Positions 5,899 to 14,640 are shown, counted from the stretch's first letter. The stretch: DNA of 15,730 nucleotides from CAKSIW01 sp045576435 (GCA_045576435.1 JAZNGL010000023.1:1-15730), one strand, 5' to 3'. Numbers and translations: made by a program. The notes: generated by a model from the letters alone, not told the origin.

Positions 5899-6473
5899 AT
5901 TCTACCTTCCTTATATATTTTTGTATATCTATCATAGGCTTTCAAAACCTTTTTAACATACTGCTCTGTTTCGAAATATGGTATAGTTGTGAGTCCTCCA
6001 TCACCATCTGACAAATTCTCATCCTTCAACCACTTTCGAACATTTCCTGTTCCCGCATTATATGCCGTAACCGCCAGCTCAACATTTTTATATGTATTAA
6101 GCAGGCTTCTTAAATAATAGCATCCCATCCGTATGTTTTTTTGCGGTTCATAAAGGTCTTGGGGTATATTATATCCAAACCCTTCCTTTTTATTACACTC
6201 CTCCGCCGTTTTATCCATAAGTTGCATCAAGCCTTTCGCTCCAACTGTCGAAGTTGCATCGGGCTCAAAATTACTTTCAACTTTTATAACAGAATAAACC
6301 AAATATTTATCCAAATTATATTCCTCGGCATATTTTCCAACATACTCTGCATACTTTATGGGATATATCATTTTTGCGACTTTTTCTTTACCATCGCCAA
6401 CCATGAAATATAATATCAATATTGCAAAAATTATTATAATAAACGGCCTAATACAGCCTCTATTTCTTTTCAC
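5895..6473 (-). CDS. Membrane-anchored lytic transglycosylase (SLT domain)
   Basis: A 192-residue exported murein lytic transglycosylase of the GH23/Slt type. Residues 10-25 are a strongly hydrophobic signal anchor (FIIIIFAILILYFMVG), so the catalytic domain should face the wall. The domain shows YSVIKVESNF with catalytic Glu66, then GAKGLMQLM, and AYNAGTGNVRKW near 136-147, the three classic SLT motifs. The start is the GTG at 6473, nine bases after GAGGA; the in-frame TTG at 6482 is only one base from that site. It lies 24 bases after coaE and overlaps the aminopeptidase gene by ATGA. It probably remodels peptidoglycan during growth or sporulation; linkage to coaE and polA is common in Clostridia. 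Confidence 0.9.
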   Translation of the reverse strand: MKRNRGCIRPFIIIIFAILILYFMVGDGKEKVAKMIYPIKYAEYVGKYAEEYNLDKYLVYSVIKVESNFEPDATSTVGAKGLMQLMDKTAEECNKKEGFGYNIPQDLYEPQKNIRMGCYYLRSLLNTYKNVELAVTAYNAGTGNVRKWLKDENLSDGDGGLTTIPYFETEQYVKKVLKAYDRYTKIYKEGRI

Positions 6474-6497
6474 CTTAAACAATCCTCAATCCTGAAT

Positions 6498-7076
6498 TTA
6501 TTCTATATTCAAAAGCTCATCCACAAAATCTTTAATTTTCTCGGAATCCCCATCATTTTCAAAACAAACGTCTGCAAGTTTGCAATATTCTTCATCCTTC
6601 AATTGATTTTTCATTCTATCAATCGCCGCTTCTCGACTTATGTTATCGCGTTTAATTATCCGCTCCAGACGAATCTTCGGGTCTGCAACAACCGCAACTG
6701 TCAAATCACATTTTATTGGAAAATCATTGGTAAACAATAAGGGAACATCCAAAACAGCTATATCTTTTTCGCATTCCATGAGTCTTTTTTGCATTTCTTT
6801 AAAAACATGCTTATGCACAATTGAATTAAGCGCACTTAGTTTTGCCGGGTCGTTAAACACAATCCCGCCAAGCATCGAACGGTTAATTTCATTGTCCTCA
6901 TTAAGAATCCCAATGCCAAAGAATTCCACGACCTCATTAAATGCCGCACCGTTACTTTTTGTGACCATACGCGAAATATCATCTGCGTCAATAATATCTG
7001 CGCCTCTTTTTTTAAGTTCTGCACAAACCGAGCTTTTTCCTGCACCGGTTGCCCCTGTTATACCTATTATTTTCAT
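6498..7076 (-). CDS. coaE: Dephospho-CoA kinase
   Basis: A 192-residue P-loop kinase that phosphorylates the ribose 3'-hydroxyl of dephospho-CoA, the last step of coenzyme A synthesis. The Walker A motif GATGAGKSS is at residues 8-16, followed by the family's ADIIDADDISR segment near 26-36 and VLDVPLLFTND, then a lid region rich in Arg (IRLERIIKRDNISREAA). The length matches the family. The start is the ATG at 7076, six bases after GGAG; the upstream in-frame TTG at 7088 overlaps the ribosome site. It lies 15 bases after polA. The polA-coaE order is a widely conserved pair in Firmicutes. Confidence 0.96.
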   Translation of the reverse strand: MKIIGITGATGAGKSSVCAELKKRGADIIDADDISRMVTKSNGAAFNEVVEFFGIGILNEDNEINRSMLGGIVFNDPAKLSALNSIVHKHVFKEMQKRLMECEKDIAVLDVPLLFTNDFPIKCDLTVAVVADPKIRLERIIKRDNISREAAIDRMKNQLKDEEYCKLADVCFENDGDSEKIKDFVDELLNIE

Positions 7077-7091
7077 TTGTATCTCCAAACC

Positions 7092-9698
7092 TTATTTCGT
7101 ATCATACCAAGTTTTCCCGCTATTCATATCAACCTTAAGCGGAACTGTGATTTCAATTGCGCTCTCCATCTCTTCAACAAGAATTTTTTCAACAATTGAA
7201 ACCTCGCTTGGTTCTGCCTCAACAATCAGTTCATCGTGCACCTGCAAAATCAGTTTTGACATTAAGCCTTCGTTTTTTAATCTTTTGTAAACATTAACCA
7301 TCGCAAGCTTTATTATATCTGCCGCAGAGCCTTGAACCGGTGCATTCATTGCAACCCTCTCGCCGAAAGCCTGTGTTATTTTATTGCTTGCCCGAAGTTC
7401 CGGCAGATATCTTCTTCTGTTGAGAATTGTCGAAACATATCCCAAACTTCTGCCCTCTGCGACTGTTTTTTCCATATATTTTTTAATTGACGGATATGTT
7501 TCAAGATATCCCTCAATATATTGTTTTGCCTCTTTAATACTTATTTTTAAATCCTGTGCAAGCGAAAACTCACCAATGCCGTAAACTATCCCAAAATTAA
7601 CTGCTTTTGCCCCCGAACGCATCGAAGACGTCACATCTTCAAGCGGCACATTAAACACTTGTGATGCCGTTTGCGTGTGAATATCGGTTCCGCTTTTAAA
7701 GGCGTCTCGCATATTTTCATCATCTGCAATATGGGCAAGCACCCTCAATTCAATTTGTGAATAATCAGCATCAACCAGAACTCTATCGCCTTCCGCAATA
7801 AACATTCTGCGCATTTCTCTGCCACGCTCAGTTCTAACGGGAATATTCTGAAGATTTGGCTCTGCGCTGCTTATTCTTCCTGTTGCTGTTACTGTCTGAT
7901 TGAAATTAGAATGAATCCTCCCCGTTTTTTCATTTATAACAGGCAACATCCCGTCAACATATGTTGATTTCAGTTTTGTGAGACTTCTATATTCCAAAAC
8001 ACATTTAATTATGGGATGCACATTTTTCAATTTTTTAAGAACATCTGCTCCGGTTGAATATCCTGTTTTAGTTTTCTTGCCATGAGGCAATTTTAAATCC
8101 TCAAATAACACATCTCCAAGTTGTTTTGGAGAATTTATATTAAACTGTCTGCCAGCAAATTCATATATTTTATTTTCATATTCCAAAATGCTTTTTTTCA
8201 TTGAATCGCCAAACTCAATAAGTGATTTTTTATCAACAAAAACTCCTGTATGCTGCATATCTGCAAGCACCTCGACAAGCGGGAGCTCCACGTTATAATA
8301 TAGATTATGCTGTCCGTTTTCTTCAAGTTTTCTCTTGAAAAGTTGCCATAATTCAAACGTGCAAAAAAGCTCATCTGCTATTCTATTGTTCGAATTTTCG
8401 TCAAAATCTAATGAAAGCTGCCCATTTTCATCCTCATTATTCGAAAATAGAGTTATTCCAAGAAACTCGAGTGCGAGCCCCTCAAAATCATAGGCAGAAC
8501 GCGTTGGGTCAAGGATATATGCCGCAATTTCAACATCAAAACAACGCTCGTTATATTCAATGTCTATGCTTTTTAAATATAAAATATCATCTTTTGTTCC
8601 AAAACCAACTTTTTTAATCTTGCCCTCAAAAAAAGCTTTAATCACATTCTCGCTCGCATTTTTTAGGCAAACTAAATCCTTACCATCATCTGTAATCGCA
8701 AGCTCTTTTTCATCGGCATAAAACCGATATATAGCGATTTCTTTTTTTCCAATAATATTCAAAAAGGTTTCTTCATCAACCTCACGGCATTGGCCGTCAA
8801 ATTCAACTGTGTTTTTTTGAACATTCTCTTTCAAATTAAGCTTTTCTAAAAACGATTTGAAATTAAGCTTCACAAAAAGGTCAGCAAGCTTTTCGCGGTT
8901 ATATTCTCCCATTCGACAATCCTCAAAGCTTATTCCCATTGGGACAAATCTGTCAATCACCGAAAGAGTTTTGCTAAGATATGCATCCTCTTTACCCTCC
9001 ACAAGTTTTTTGCGAACCGATGGTGTGACATCAATCGTGTCGATTTGTTCATAAATTTCATCAAGCCCTTTATACTGTGAAATGAGCGAAAATGCTGTTT
9101 TTTCACCAATGCCTTTAACACCGGGGATGTTATCTGATGAATCACCCATAAGTGCCTTAACATCAATAAACTCCGTCGGTGTTACTCCATATTTTTCAAC
9201 AACTTCATCCGCATCATAAACTGTGGTTGTTGTGCTTCCCATACGGCTTACAACCAATTTAACCTTAACTTTTTCTGATGCAAGTTGCAAATCATCCTTA
9301 TCTCCCGTGAGTATTGAACATTCAATGTTCTTTTCCTCACAAAGTCTTGAAACCGTGCCAATGATATCATCTGCTTCATATCCGCCTTTTTCAAGACAAA
9401 CGCAGTTCATGGCACTAAGAACTTCCTTCATTATTGGAAGTTGCACTAAAAAGTCCTCAGGAGCAGGCTTCCTCTGAGCCTTATATAAATCATACATTTT
9501 GTGTCTGAATGTTTTTTCCTTAACATCAAACGCAACACATAAATAATCAGGCATATCCTCTTCAAGATATTTAAACAATATATTTAAAAACCCATAAACC
9601 GCATTGGTCGGGGTTCCATCTGGTGCATTAAGCATACGTATTCCGTAATATGCACGATTTAAAATACTGTTTCCATCAATAATCAGAAGCTTCTCCAA
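7092..9698 (-). CDS. polA: DNA polymerase I
   Basis: A family A polymerase of 868 residues, acting in repair synthesis and Okazaki primer removal. The N-terminal 5'-3' exonuclease (about 1-290) shows LLIIDGNSILNRAYYG, YEADDIIGT near 107, TGDKDDLQL near 131 and GDSSDNIPGVKGIGEKTA near 185. The middle 3'-5' exonuclease-like domain (about 300-470) lacks the DxE metal motif, so proofreading is probably absent, as in Bacillus and Taq enzymes. The polymerase domain has motif A DADYSQIELR near 644, motif B KAVNFGIVYG near 698 and motif C QVHDELIVE near 820. The start is the TTG at 9698: GGAGG (9711-9707) is eight bases away and the protein then begins at EKLLIIDGN as in homologues. An in-frame ATG at 9770 would translate through a 19-bp hairpin and is rejected. 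Confidence 0.97.
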   Translation of the reverse strand: MEKLLIIDGNSILNRAYYGIRMLNAPDGTPTNAVYGFLNILFKYLEEDMPDYLCVAFDVKEKTFRHKMYDLYKAQRKPAPEDFLVQLPIMKEVLSAMNCVCLEKGGYEADDIIGTVSRLCEEKNIECSILTGDKDDLQLASEKVKVKLVVSRMGSTTTTVYDADEVVEKYGVTPTEFIDVKALMGDSSDNIPGVKGIGEKTAFSLISQYKGLDEIYEQIDTIDVTPSVRKKLVEGKEDAYLSKTLSVIDRFVPMGISFEDCRMGEYNREKLADLFVKLNFKSFLEKLNLKENVQKNTVEFDGQCREVDEETFLNIIGKKEIAIYRFYADEKELAITDDGKDLVCLKNASENVIKAFFEGKIKKVGFGTKDDILYLKSIDIEYNERCFDVEIAAYILDPTRSAYDFEGLALEFLGITLFSNNEDENGQLSLDFDENSNNRIADELFCTFELWQLFKRKLEENGQHNLYYNVELPLVEVLADMQHTGVFVDKKSLIEFGDSMKKSILEYENKIYEFAGRQFNINSPKQLGDVLFEDLKLPHGKKTKTGYSTGADVLKKLKNVHPIIKCVLEYRSLTKLKSTYVDGMLPVINEKTGRIHSNFNQTVTATGRISSAEPNLQNIPVRTERGREMRRMFIAEGDRVLVDADYSQIELRVLAHIADDENMRDAFKSGTDIHTQTASQVFNVPLEDVTSSMRSGAKAVNFGIVYGIGEFSLAQDLKISIKEAKQYIEGYLETYPSIKKYMEKTVAEGRSLGYVSTILNRRRYLPELRASNKITQAFGERVAMNAPVQGSAADIIKLAMVNVYKRLKNEGLMSKLILQVHDELIVEAEPSEVSIVEKILVEEMESAIEITVPLKVDMNSGKTWYDTK

Positions 9699-9725
9699 GG
9701 CACTGTCCTCCAAATATGTATATGC

Positions 9726-9770
9726 ATGCTTAACAATCCAACGGGATGTTTCCGTTGAATTGTTAAGCAT
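9726..9770 (-). other. 19-bp intergenic hairpin between ytfJ and polA
   Basis: ATGCTTAACAAT (9726-9737) pairs with ATTGTTAAGCAT (9759-9770), and six further inner pairs close a seven-base loop. As plus-strand RNA there is one C-A mismatch; as minus-strand RNA the same position is a G-U pair, so the stem is unbroken in the orientation of the operon mRNA. Its 3' foot lies 14 bases before the polA Shine-Dalgarno. A T-run (CTTTTTTC) follows only on the plus strand, so it is not a normal terminator for ytfJ. An mRNA processing or stability element, or control of polA expression, are possibilities. Confidence 0.6.
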
Positions 9771-9780
9771 CTTTTTTCAG

Positions 9781-10245
9781 TTATTCTTCTTCGCCACTAT
9801 CGAATGTTGGGTATATCTCGCACTCAACTCCGGATTTTTTCTTATCCCTTTTGGTCTTCCACGCAGTAATCCCCTCAGTGAGTTTATCAATTGCAACAGG
9901 AACCATATCTAAAATTCTGTCATAAACATTAGATTCAGGATTCACAGGCATGAGTCTTATCTGGCCTTTGCCAACCACCATAAATGCAACAGGTGTAATT
10001 GAAACGCCGCCACCTGCACCGCCACCGAACATACTTTTATCGTTCTCGGTGTTTCCCTTAGCTTGCGGCAACGCATAATCTGAACCACCAACGCCAAAGC
10101 CCAAACCAACCTTTGAAATTGGTATAATAACCGTTCCGTCAGGGGTTTGAACTGCATCGCCAACGATTGTGTTAACATCAATCATATCTCTTATACTTTG
10201 CATTGCTGTGTACATTAAACCTTGAATTGGATGTTGTTCTGCCAT
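9781..10245 (-). CDS. ytfJ: GerW family sporulation protein YtfJ
   Basis: A 154-residue soluble protein. HPIQGLMYTAMQSIRDMIDVNTIVGDAV is the highly conserved N-terminus of the family (shown here in part: IQGLMYTAMQSIRDM), followed by IPISKVGLGFGVGGSDY, a glycine-rich FGGGAGGGVSITPVAF and MVVGKGQIRLMPV. GerW/YtfJ is made in the forespore in Bacillus and is needed for normal L-alanine-dependent germination; homologues are common in spore formers. The start is the ATG at 10245 with AGGAAG about ten bases upstream; the GTG at 10254 is too close. It begins five bases after the DUF2953 stop, so the two are coupled, as in ytfI-ytfJ of other Firmicutes. Confidence 0.93.
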   Translation of the reverse strand: MAEQHPIQGLMYTAMQSIRDMIDVNTIVGDAVQTPDGTVIIPISKVGLGFGVGGSDYALPQAKGNTENDKSMFGGGAGGGVSITPVAFMVVGKGQIRLMPVNPESNVYDRILDMVPVAIDKLTEGITAWKTKRDKKKSGVECEIYPTFDSGEEE

Positions 10246-10250
10246 TTTTA

Positions 10251-10841
10251 TCACACTTCCTTTTTATGTTTCTTATATATTTTTAAACTGCGTATTGTCG
10301 CAATTATAATATGCACAAACTTAAGTTTTATTATTCCTTCAATATCGGCTTTGAATACGGGCTTTCCATTGAAATCTGCATCAAGCACCACATCGGGAAA
10401 GGTTATAGAAAAATGTCGGCACAGATATGAATAAACATTTCCTATGAGTGTCCAGATTGCCCCATATGCCATCCCTGTTGTTGCCGCATTTCCCGTGCCG
10501 TATTGCACATATATATGAATTTCAGAAAATGAAATTTTATATTTCATGCACTCTGCAAAGACCTCTATCATTTCTTTAGATTTATTATATTTACTCTTAA
10601 GTTCCTCTATTTTTTTAAAAATACCATTCTCTTCAGTTGCTTCATCTTTTTTATCATTTTTATTTTCTTTTTTTCGAAATTCGGCCAATCTTTGGGGGTT
10701 GATCTTGATTCGCAAAAAAGTGTTTTTAATTATGATTGCCAGATTTCCATCACGATATTTTAAAATCAACTTTGTGTCAGTAAAAAGAATAATTACCAAA
10801 AACCCTATGATTAACGCTAAAACAATCCAAAAAATTATCAT
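10251..10841 (-). CDS. ytfI: DUF2953 membrane protein (YtfI-like)
   Basis: A 196-residue protein with an N-terminal transmembrane helix (residues 2-20, IIFWIVLALIIGFLVIILF). A Lys/Glu-rich central linker follows (about 56-85), then a domain with HIYVQYGTGNAATTGMAYG near 125-142, the region typical of DUF2953, and DVVLDADFNGKPVFKADIEG near 152-171. The molecular function is unknown. Position directly before ytfJ matches the ytfI-ytfJ pair of spore formers, so a sporulation or germination role is inferred from context. The ATG at 10841 has GGTGA four bases upstream, a modest site. It lies 32 bases after scpB. Confidence 0.82.
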   Translation of the reverse strand: MIIFWIVLALIIGFLVIILFTDTKLILKYRDGNLAIIIKNTFLRIKINPQRLAEFRKKENKNDKKDEATEENGIFKKIEELKSKYNKSKEMIEVFAECMKYKISFSEIHIYVQYGTGNAATTGMAYGAIWTLIGNVYSYLCRHFSITFPDVVLDADFNGKPVFKADIEGIIKLKFVHIIIATIRSLKIYKKHKKEV

Positions 10842-10873
10842 ATAATCACCGAATTATTAAATATTTCAAAGCA

Positions 10874-11476
10874 TCAATCCGCCACAATTCCAATCAAGCT
10901 CTCGGTATCTGCATCATTTTCAATATCAATATTTTCCAGGCTCTGTTCAGGTGCCTCGCCCGCTCTTATTGAATCATAGTTCGGAAGTGACGTAACGCTC
11001 TCTAATCCAAAGCATCTCAAAAACTCCTCAGTTGTTCCAAAAAGCATTGGTCTACCCGGCGCATCAAGTCTGCCAACCTCCTGAATGAAATTTTTTTCAA
11101 TCAACTTGTTAACTAACGTATCGCACGAAACACCTCTCACCTGTTCAATATGAGAACGTGTGACCGGTTGTTTATATGCCACAATTGACAAAACCTCCAT
11201 TGCCGCATTTGATAGCGTTTGACTTCTTCTTGGTTCCGCAAGTCTTGCAATTTGCTCATGATATTCAGGTTTTGTGCAAAGCTGATATGAATCCTCAAGA
11301 CGAATTATTTTAATGCCCCTGTTCTCAATTTCATATTTATCTGCAAGAGATGTGATAATAGCTCTTGTGCTTTTTTTATCTATATCGAGTATATCAGCGA
11401 TTTTTTCAAGTTCCACTGCATCTCCTGCAGCGAATAAAACACCTTCTATAATTGCCTCTGCCTCATTTAATCTCAT
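10874..11476 (-). CDS. scpB: Segregation and condensation protein B
   Basis: A 200-residue partner of ScpA and SMC in the bacterial condensin complex, made of two winged-helix domains. Visible family segments are EAIIEGVLFAAGDAVELEKI at the N-terminus, TLSNAAMEVLSIVAYKQPVT near 97-116, IEQVRGVSCDTLVNKLIEK and the C-terminal GRPMLFGTTEEFLRCFGL. An acidic tail (ENIDIENDADTE) ends the protein. GAGG lies seven bases before the ATG. It follows scpA by 14 bases, the standard scpAB order, so the two subunits are co-expressed. Confidence 0.96.
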   Translation of the reverse strand: MRLNEAEAIIEGVLFAAGDAVELEKIADILDIDKKSTRAIITSLADKYEIENRGIKIIRLEDSYQLCTKPEYHEQIARLAEPRRSQTLSNAAMEVLSIVAYKQPVTRSHIEQVRGVSCDTLVNKLIEKNFIQEVGRLDAPGRPMLFGTTEEFLRCFGLESVTSLPNYDSIRAGEAPEQSLENIDIENDADTESLIGIVAD

Positions 11477-11490
11477 TTTTATTCCTCACT

Positions 11491-12252
11491 CTATTCTTCA
11501 ATTTCCTCAAAATTGAAGTTGTCATCATCTGAAACACGCTTCACCATGTAATCATCTTTTGTGCCTGTTCCGCCCTCAATTTTAATTTTATTTAATTTAA
11601 TCAATTCGAGCACCGCCAAAAACGATGCAACCGCCTCTGCTCTTGACTTTGCCCCCTTAAAAATATCCTTAAAAAGAATCCTGCTTCGGTCAATGAGTCC
11701 ACGCCAGATTTTCAGAACTCGCTCTTTAACCGACACTTTCTCATGCCCAACAATTCCTGAAAATGAGCGTTTAGGCGGTGGAAGCTTGCGTTCAAGCTTT
11801 GAAAACGAATCCTGATAGGCTTCAAATAATCGTTCAATTGTTAAAACCGAATAATCAAACACCGCAGGGGGCCGCTCAATAACATCCGGAAGTTTGAAAA
11901 ACATTTCATTACCTTTATTTTCATGCTCACGTAAGAACTCAAGAGTTTCTTTCACTCTGCTGTATTCAACCAATCGTCTAACAAGCTCAGCTCTCGGGTC
12001 CTCCTCTTCCTCAGGCCCATCAGACGGCAAAAGCATTTTTGATTTAATCTGCAACAAAGTCGCCGCCATCACTAAAAACTCACTCGACAGTTCCAGGTCA
12101 AGCCCTTCCATTTGCTGCATAACTTCCATATATTGGTCCAATATTTCCGCAATTGGTATATCATAAATGCTCACCTTGTTTTTCTTAATGAGAATCAAAA
12201 GAAGGTCAAGCGGTCCCTCAAATTTATCTAATTTAAATGAAAGTTGTTCCAT
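11491..12252 (-). CDS. scpA: Segregation and condensation protein A
   Basis: A 253-residue kleisin subunit that bridges the SMC heads in condensin. The N-terminal KLDKFEGPLDLLLILIKKN and DIPIAEILDQYMEVM, followed by SSEFLVMAATLLQIKSKMLL, are family signatures that bind the SMC neck. The middle contains acidic EEEEDPRAELVRRLVEYSRVK. The C-terminal winged helix has AVASFLAVLELIKLNKIKI, which contacts the SMC cap. Length is typical. AAGGTG lies about six bases before the ATG. It follows the site-2 protease gene by 36 bases; this neighbourhood is frequent in Clostridia. Confidence 0.96.
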   Translation of the reverse strand: MEQLSFKLDKFEGPLDLLLILIKKNKVSIYDIPIAEILDQYMEVMQQMEGLDLELSSEFLVMAATLLQIKSKMLLPSDGPEEEEDPRAELVRRLVEYSRVKETLEFLREHENKGNEMFFKLPDVIERPPAVFDYSVLTIERLFEAYQDSFSKLERKLPPPKRSFSGIVGHEKVSVKERVLKIWRGLIDRSRILFKDIFKGAKSRAEAVASFLAVLELIKLNKIKIEGGTGTKDDYMVKRVSDDDNFNFEEIEE

Positions 12253-12288
12253 AAATACACCTTTATTTATTATTTCTTCTTCTGTTAT

Positions 12289-12981
12289 TTATAAAAAGGG
12301 AATAAGCTCTATTATAAATATAAACAACGAATATATTGCATTCACCAGCCAAAACAGTATTCTGCTGAAAAACGGCGTGTTTATTAAAATTAGCAGTATT
12401 AAAAAGCCATAGCGTTCATATTCCATTATCTTGAAATATATTCTCGAAGGTAAAACCGCATTAAGGATTTTTGAACCATCAAGCGGTGGGACTGGTATCA
12501 GATTGAACACCGCAAGGCTAATATTCATCGTCACAAGCGTTGATAACAACAAAACTATAACACTATATATTGTTCCTGAAATTCCTTCTCCCGAAACACG
12601 AACAAAAGCCGAAAGAACAAAAATCAGCAATAACGAAAGAAACGCTATCACAAGATTTCCACAAGGCCCCGCAATTGCGGTTACAACCATCCCTGATTTC
12701 ATCCTATCGCGTCTGAAATTGCTCACATTAATCGGCACAGGCTTTGCCCAGCCAAAGCCAAACAAAAACAAACATATTGCACCAATCGGGTCAAGATGAC
12801 TTGTTGGGTTAATATTCAATCTACCCATATTTTTAGCAGTGCTATCACCTAATTTATATGCCGCATAACCATGTGCAAACTCGTGAACAGACAACGAGAA
12901 AAACACACAAAAAACCGTCATTAACAATTCTGCAATACCAAACCAACCATTGCCAAACCAACGTTGCAATCTGTTTATCAT
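12289..12981 (-). CDS. Site-2 protease family (M50) membrane metalloprotease
   Basis: A 230-residue polytopic membrane protein with intramembrane zinc protease motifs: HEFAH at 33-37 inside a hydrophobic helix, and VPPLDGSK at 164-171 whose Asp168 is the third metal ligand, with Asn160 just before. NPTSHLDPIGAI near 58-69 and GFGWAKPVPIN near 75-84 are typical of the small M50B (YwhC-like) group. About five to six hydrophobic segments are visible and no PDZ domain, unlike RseP. The substrate is unknown. The ATG has AAGG very close and AGAAGGG 12 bases away, so translation initiation may be modest. It begins 21 bases after lysA. Confidence 0.93.
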   Translation of the reverse strand: MINRLQRWFGNGWFGIAELLMTVFCVFFSLSVHEFAHGYAAYKLGDSTAKNMGRLNINPTSHLDPIGAICLFLFGFGWAKPVPINVSNFRRDRMKSGMVVTAIAGPCGNLVIAFLSLLLIFVLSAFVRVSGEGISGTIYSVIVLLLSTLVTMNISLAVFNLIPVPPLDGSKILNAVLPSRIYFKIMEYERYGFLILLILINTPFFSRILFWLVNAIYSLFIFIIELIPFL

Positions 12982-13002
12982 AACCTTGCCAATCCCTTCT
13001 GC

Positions 13003-14304
13003 TTAAATATCATTTCTTATTAAATCCTCATAGGTTTCGCGCCTAACCGCAAGAGTATCCTCACCATTTGCCGTCATTATAATCGGAAGTTTTGGTATGC
13101 GGTTATAGTTGCTTGCCATTGAATAATTATATGCACCCGTTGCCAAAACTGCAAGAATATCTCCTTTTTTTATATCGGGCATTTTTATATCTTCAATCAG
13201 AACGTCCCCCGATTCACAACACTTTCCAACTATTGTAACCTTTTTTGTTTTTTCCGCAAGCGGTTTTTCAACAAGGAGAGCATCATATTCAGCATTATAA
13301 AGAATATATCTTGGATTGTCACCCATGCCGCCATCAACAGAGACATATGTTCGCACATTCGGAATTTCCTTAACTGAACCAACCTTATATGCTGTCAATC
13401 CGGCAGACGCCACAATAGACCTACCCGGTTCCATGATAACATATGGAACACTAATCTGTCTTTCTTTTGCAACTCTTTTTATCACCTTTGAAACTGCCTT
13501 TATATATTCTCCATATTCAACAGGTTTATCTGATTCAACATATTTTATACCAAAACCGCCACCAAGATTAAGTTCGGCAATTTCCACATTATGTTTTTCT
13601 TTCAAATCGCCAATAAAATTCATCATTATTTCGGCTGCTGCTTCAAACGGCTCAATATCAAAAATCTGTGAACCAATATGACAATGGATACCAACAATTT
13701 CAACATTTTTCAATTCATTTGCTTTTTTGATTATCTCTTCTGCTTCGCCTGTTTCTAAAGCAAAACCAAACTTTGAATCAATCTGCCCCGTTTTGATGAA
13801 ATCATGCGTATGTGCATCAACACCCGGTTTAATTCTAAAAAGGATTTTGGTTTTTATGCCATTTTCAGCGGATAATTTATCAAGCATATTAAGCTCCTCT
13901 TCATTATCCACAACAATTCTGCCAACACCTCTTGTTATCGCAAATAGCAGTTCCTCTTCGGACTTATTGTTGCCGTGAAAATATATTTTCTCAGCGGAAA
14001 ATCCTGCCTTCAGGGCAGTATAAAGTTCACCGCCACTAACAACATCAACGCCCATTCCCTCTTCTTTCATTATGCGATACATATATAGGCAAGAAAGCGC
14101 TTTGCTGGCATATAACGCAATACCATTTCCATCATAATATTCATTTATCGCTCTGATATATTGACGACAATTTTCTCTTATGCAGTTTTCATCCATTATA
14201 TATGCAGGAGTTCCATATTTCTTTGTGAGCTCCTTAACATCGCATCCGCCAATCTCAAGATTACCGTTTTTATTTACTTTAAGACAGTCCATAACAAATT
14301 TCAT
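13003..14304 (-). CDS. lysA: Diaminopimelate decarboxylase
   Basis: A 433-residue PLP-dependent fold III decarboxylase converting meso-diaminopimelate to L-lysine, the last step of lysine synthesis. The PLP lysine is in ALYASKALS (Lys68). Also visible are HCHIGSQ near 207-213, LNLGGGFGIKY near 246-256 (phosphate binding), EPGRSIVA near 292-299, CCESGD near 362-367 with the active-site Cys from the dimer partner, and GAYNYSMASNYNR near the C-terminus. The ATG at 14304 has GAGGAG nine bases upstream. First gene of the long minus-strand cluster, with its own promoter. The ~40-base leader is too short for a lysine riboswitch, so lysine control by that route is unlikely. Confidence 0.96.
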   Translation of the reverse strand: MKFVMDCLKVNKNGNLEIGGCDVKELTKKYGTPAYIMDENCIRENCRQYIRAINEYYDGNGIALYASKALSCLYMYRIMKEEGMGVDVVSGGELYTALKAGFSAEKIYFHGNNKSEEELLFAITRGVGRIVVDNEEELNMLDKLSAENGIKTKILFRIKPGVDAHTHDFIKTGQIDSKFGFALETGEAEEIIKKANELKNVEIVGIHCHIGSQIFDIEPFEAAAEIMMNFIGDLKEKHNVEIAELNLGGGFGIKYVESDKPVEYGEYIKAVSKVIKRVAKERQISVPYVIMEPGRSIVASAGLTAYKVGSVKEIPNVRTYVSVDGGMGDNPRYILYNAEYDALLVEKPLAEKTKKVTIVGKCCESGDVLIEDIKMPDIKKGDILAVLATGAYNYSMASNYNRIPKLPIIMTANGEDTLAVRRETYEDLIRNDI

Positions 14305-14352
14305 CAAGCCGTGCTCCTCATCAAGTTTTTACAAATATTTATACTTCATTAT

Positions 14353-14381
14353 ATTGTAACACATCAAGCATCATTTGTCAA
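14353..14381 (-). promoter_or_regulatory. Sigma-A promoter of the lysA cluster
   Basis: TTGACA (14381-14376), 17-base spacer, TACAAT (14358-14353), start expected near 14346. The -35 box begins one base beyond the stop codon of the truncated tnpA, so the IS remnant ends right at this promoter. It probably drives lysA through at least scpAB-ytfIJ. Confidence 0.85.
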
Positions 14382-14382
14382 A

Positions 14383-14640
14383 CTAAGAAAGTCCATTAAA
14401 TCCCGAAATGCTCATTTTGGGCGGGATGCTCAATAGCAGATGTATGTGGTCTGGGCAGACTTCCCCTTCTATTATTTCCACACCTTTCCATTGGCATAAT
14501 TGTCTTAATATTTCCCTTACTTCAAGACGCTTTTCTTCAAAGAACACCTTTCGTCTGTATTTTGGTGCAAACACTATATGATACTTGCAATTCCATTTCG
14601 TATGTGCTAAACTATTTGTGTCTATGACTTCCTTTTTCAT
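14383..14640 (-). pseudogene. tnpA: Truncated IS200-type transposase (HUH, Y1)
   Basis: The 85-residue ORF reads LAHTKWNCKYHIVFAPKYRR near 11-30 and CPDHIHLLLSIPPKMSIS near 62-79, the latter with the HUH metal motif His-Ile-His. Intact TnpA proteins are about 130-155 residues and carry the nucleophilic tyrosine near residue 120-130. Here similarity stops after SGFNG and a TAG ends the frame, so the protein cannot transpose. AGGAGGA lies seven bases before the ATG but is masked by a stem in longer transcripts. Truncation lies at the lysA promoter. Confidence 0.88.

Noticed and set aside
6640..7290. Plus-strand reading frame of 216 codons
   Set aside because: Antisense to coaE and the polA end, serine-rich shadow composition.
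14305..14346. Lysine riboswitch before lysA
   Set aside because: The leader from the predicted start is only about 40 bases, far too short.
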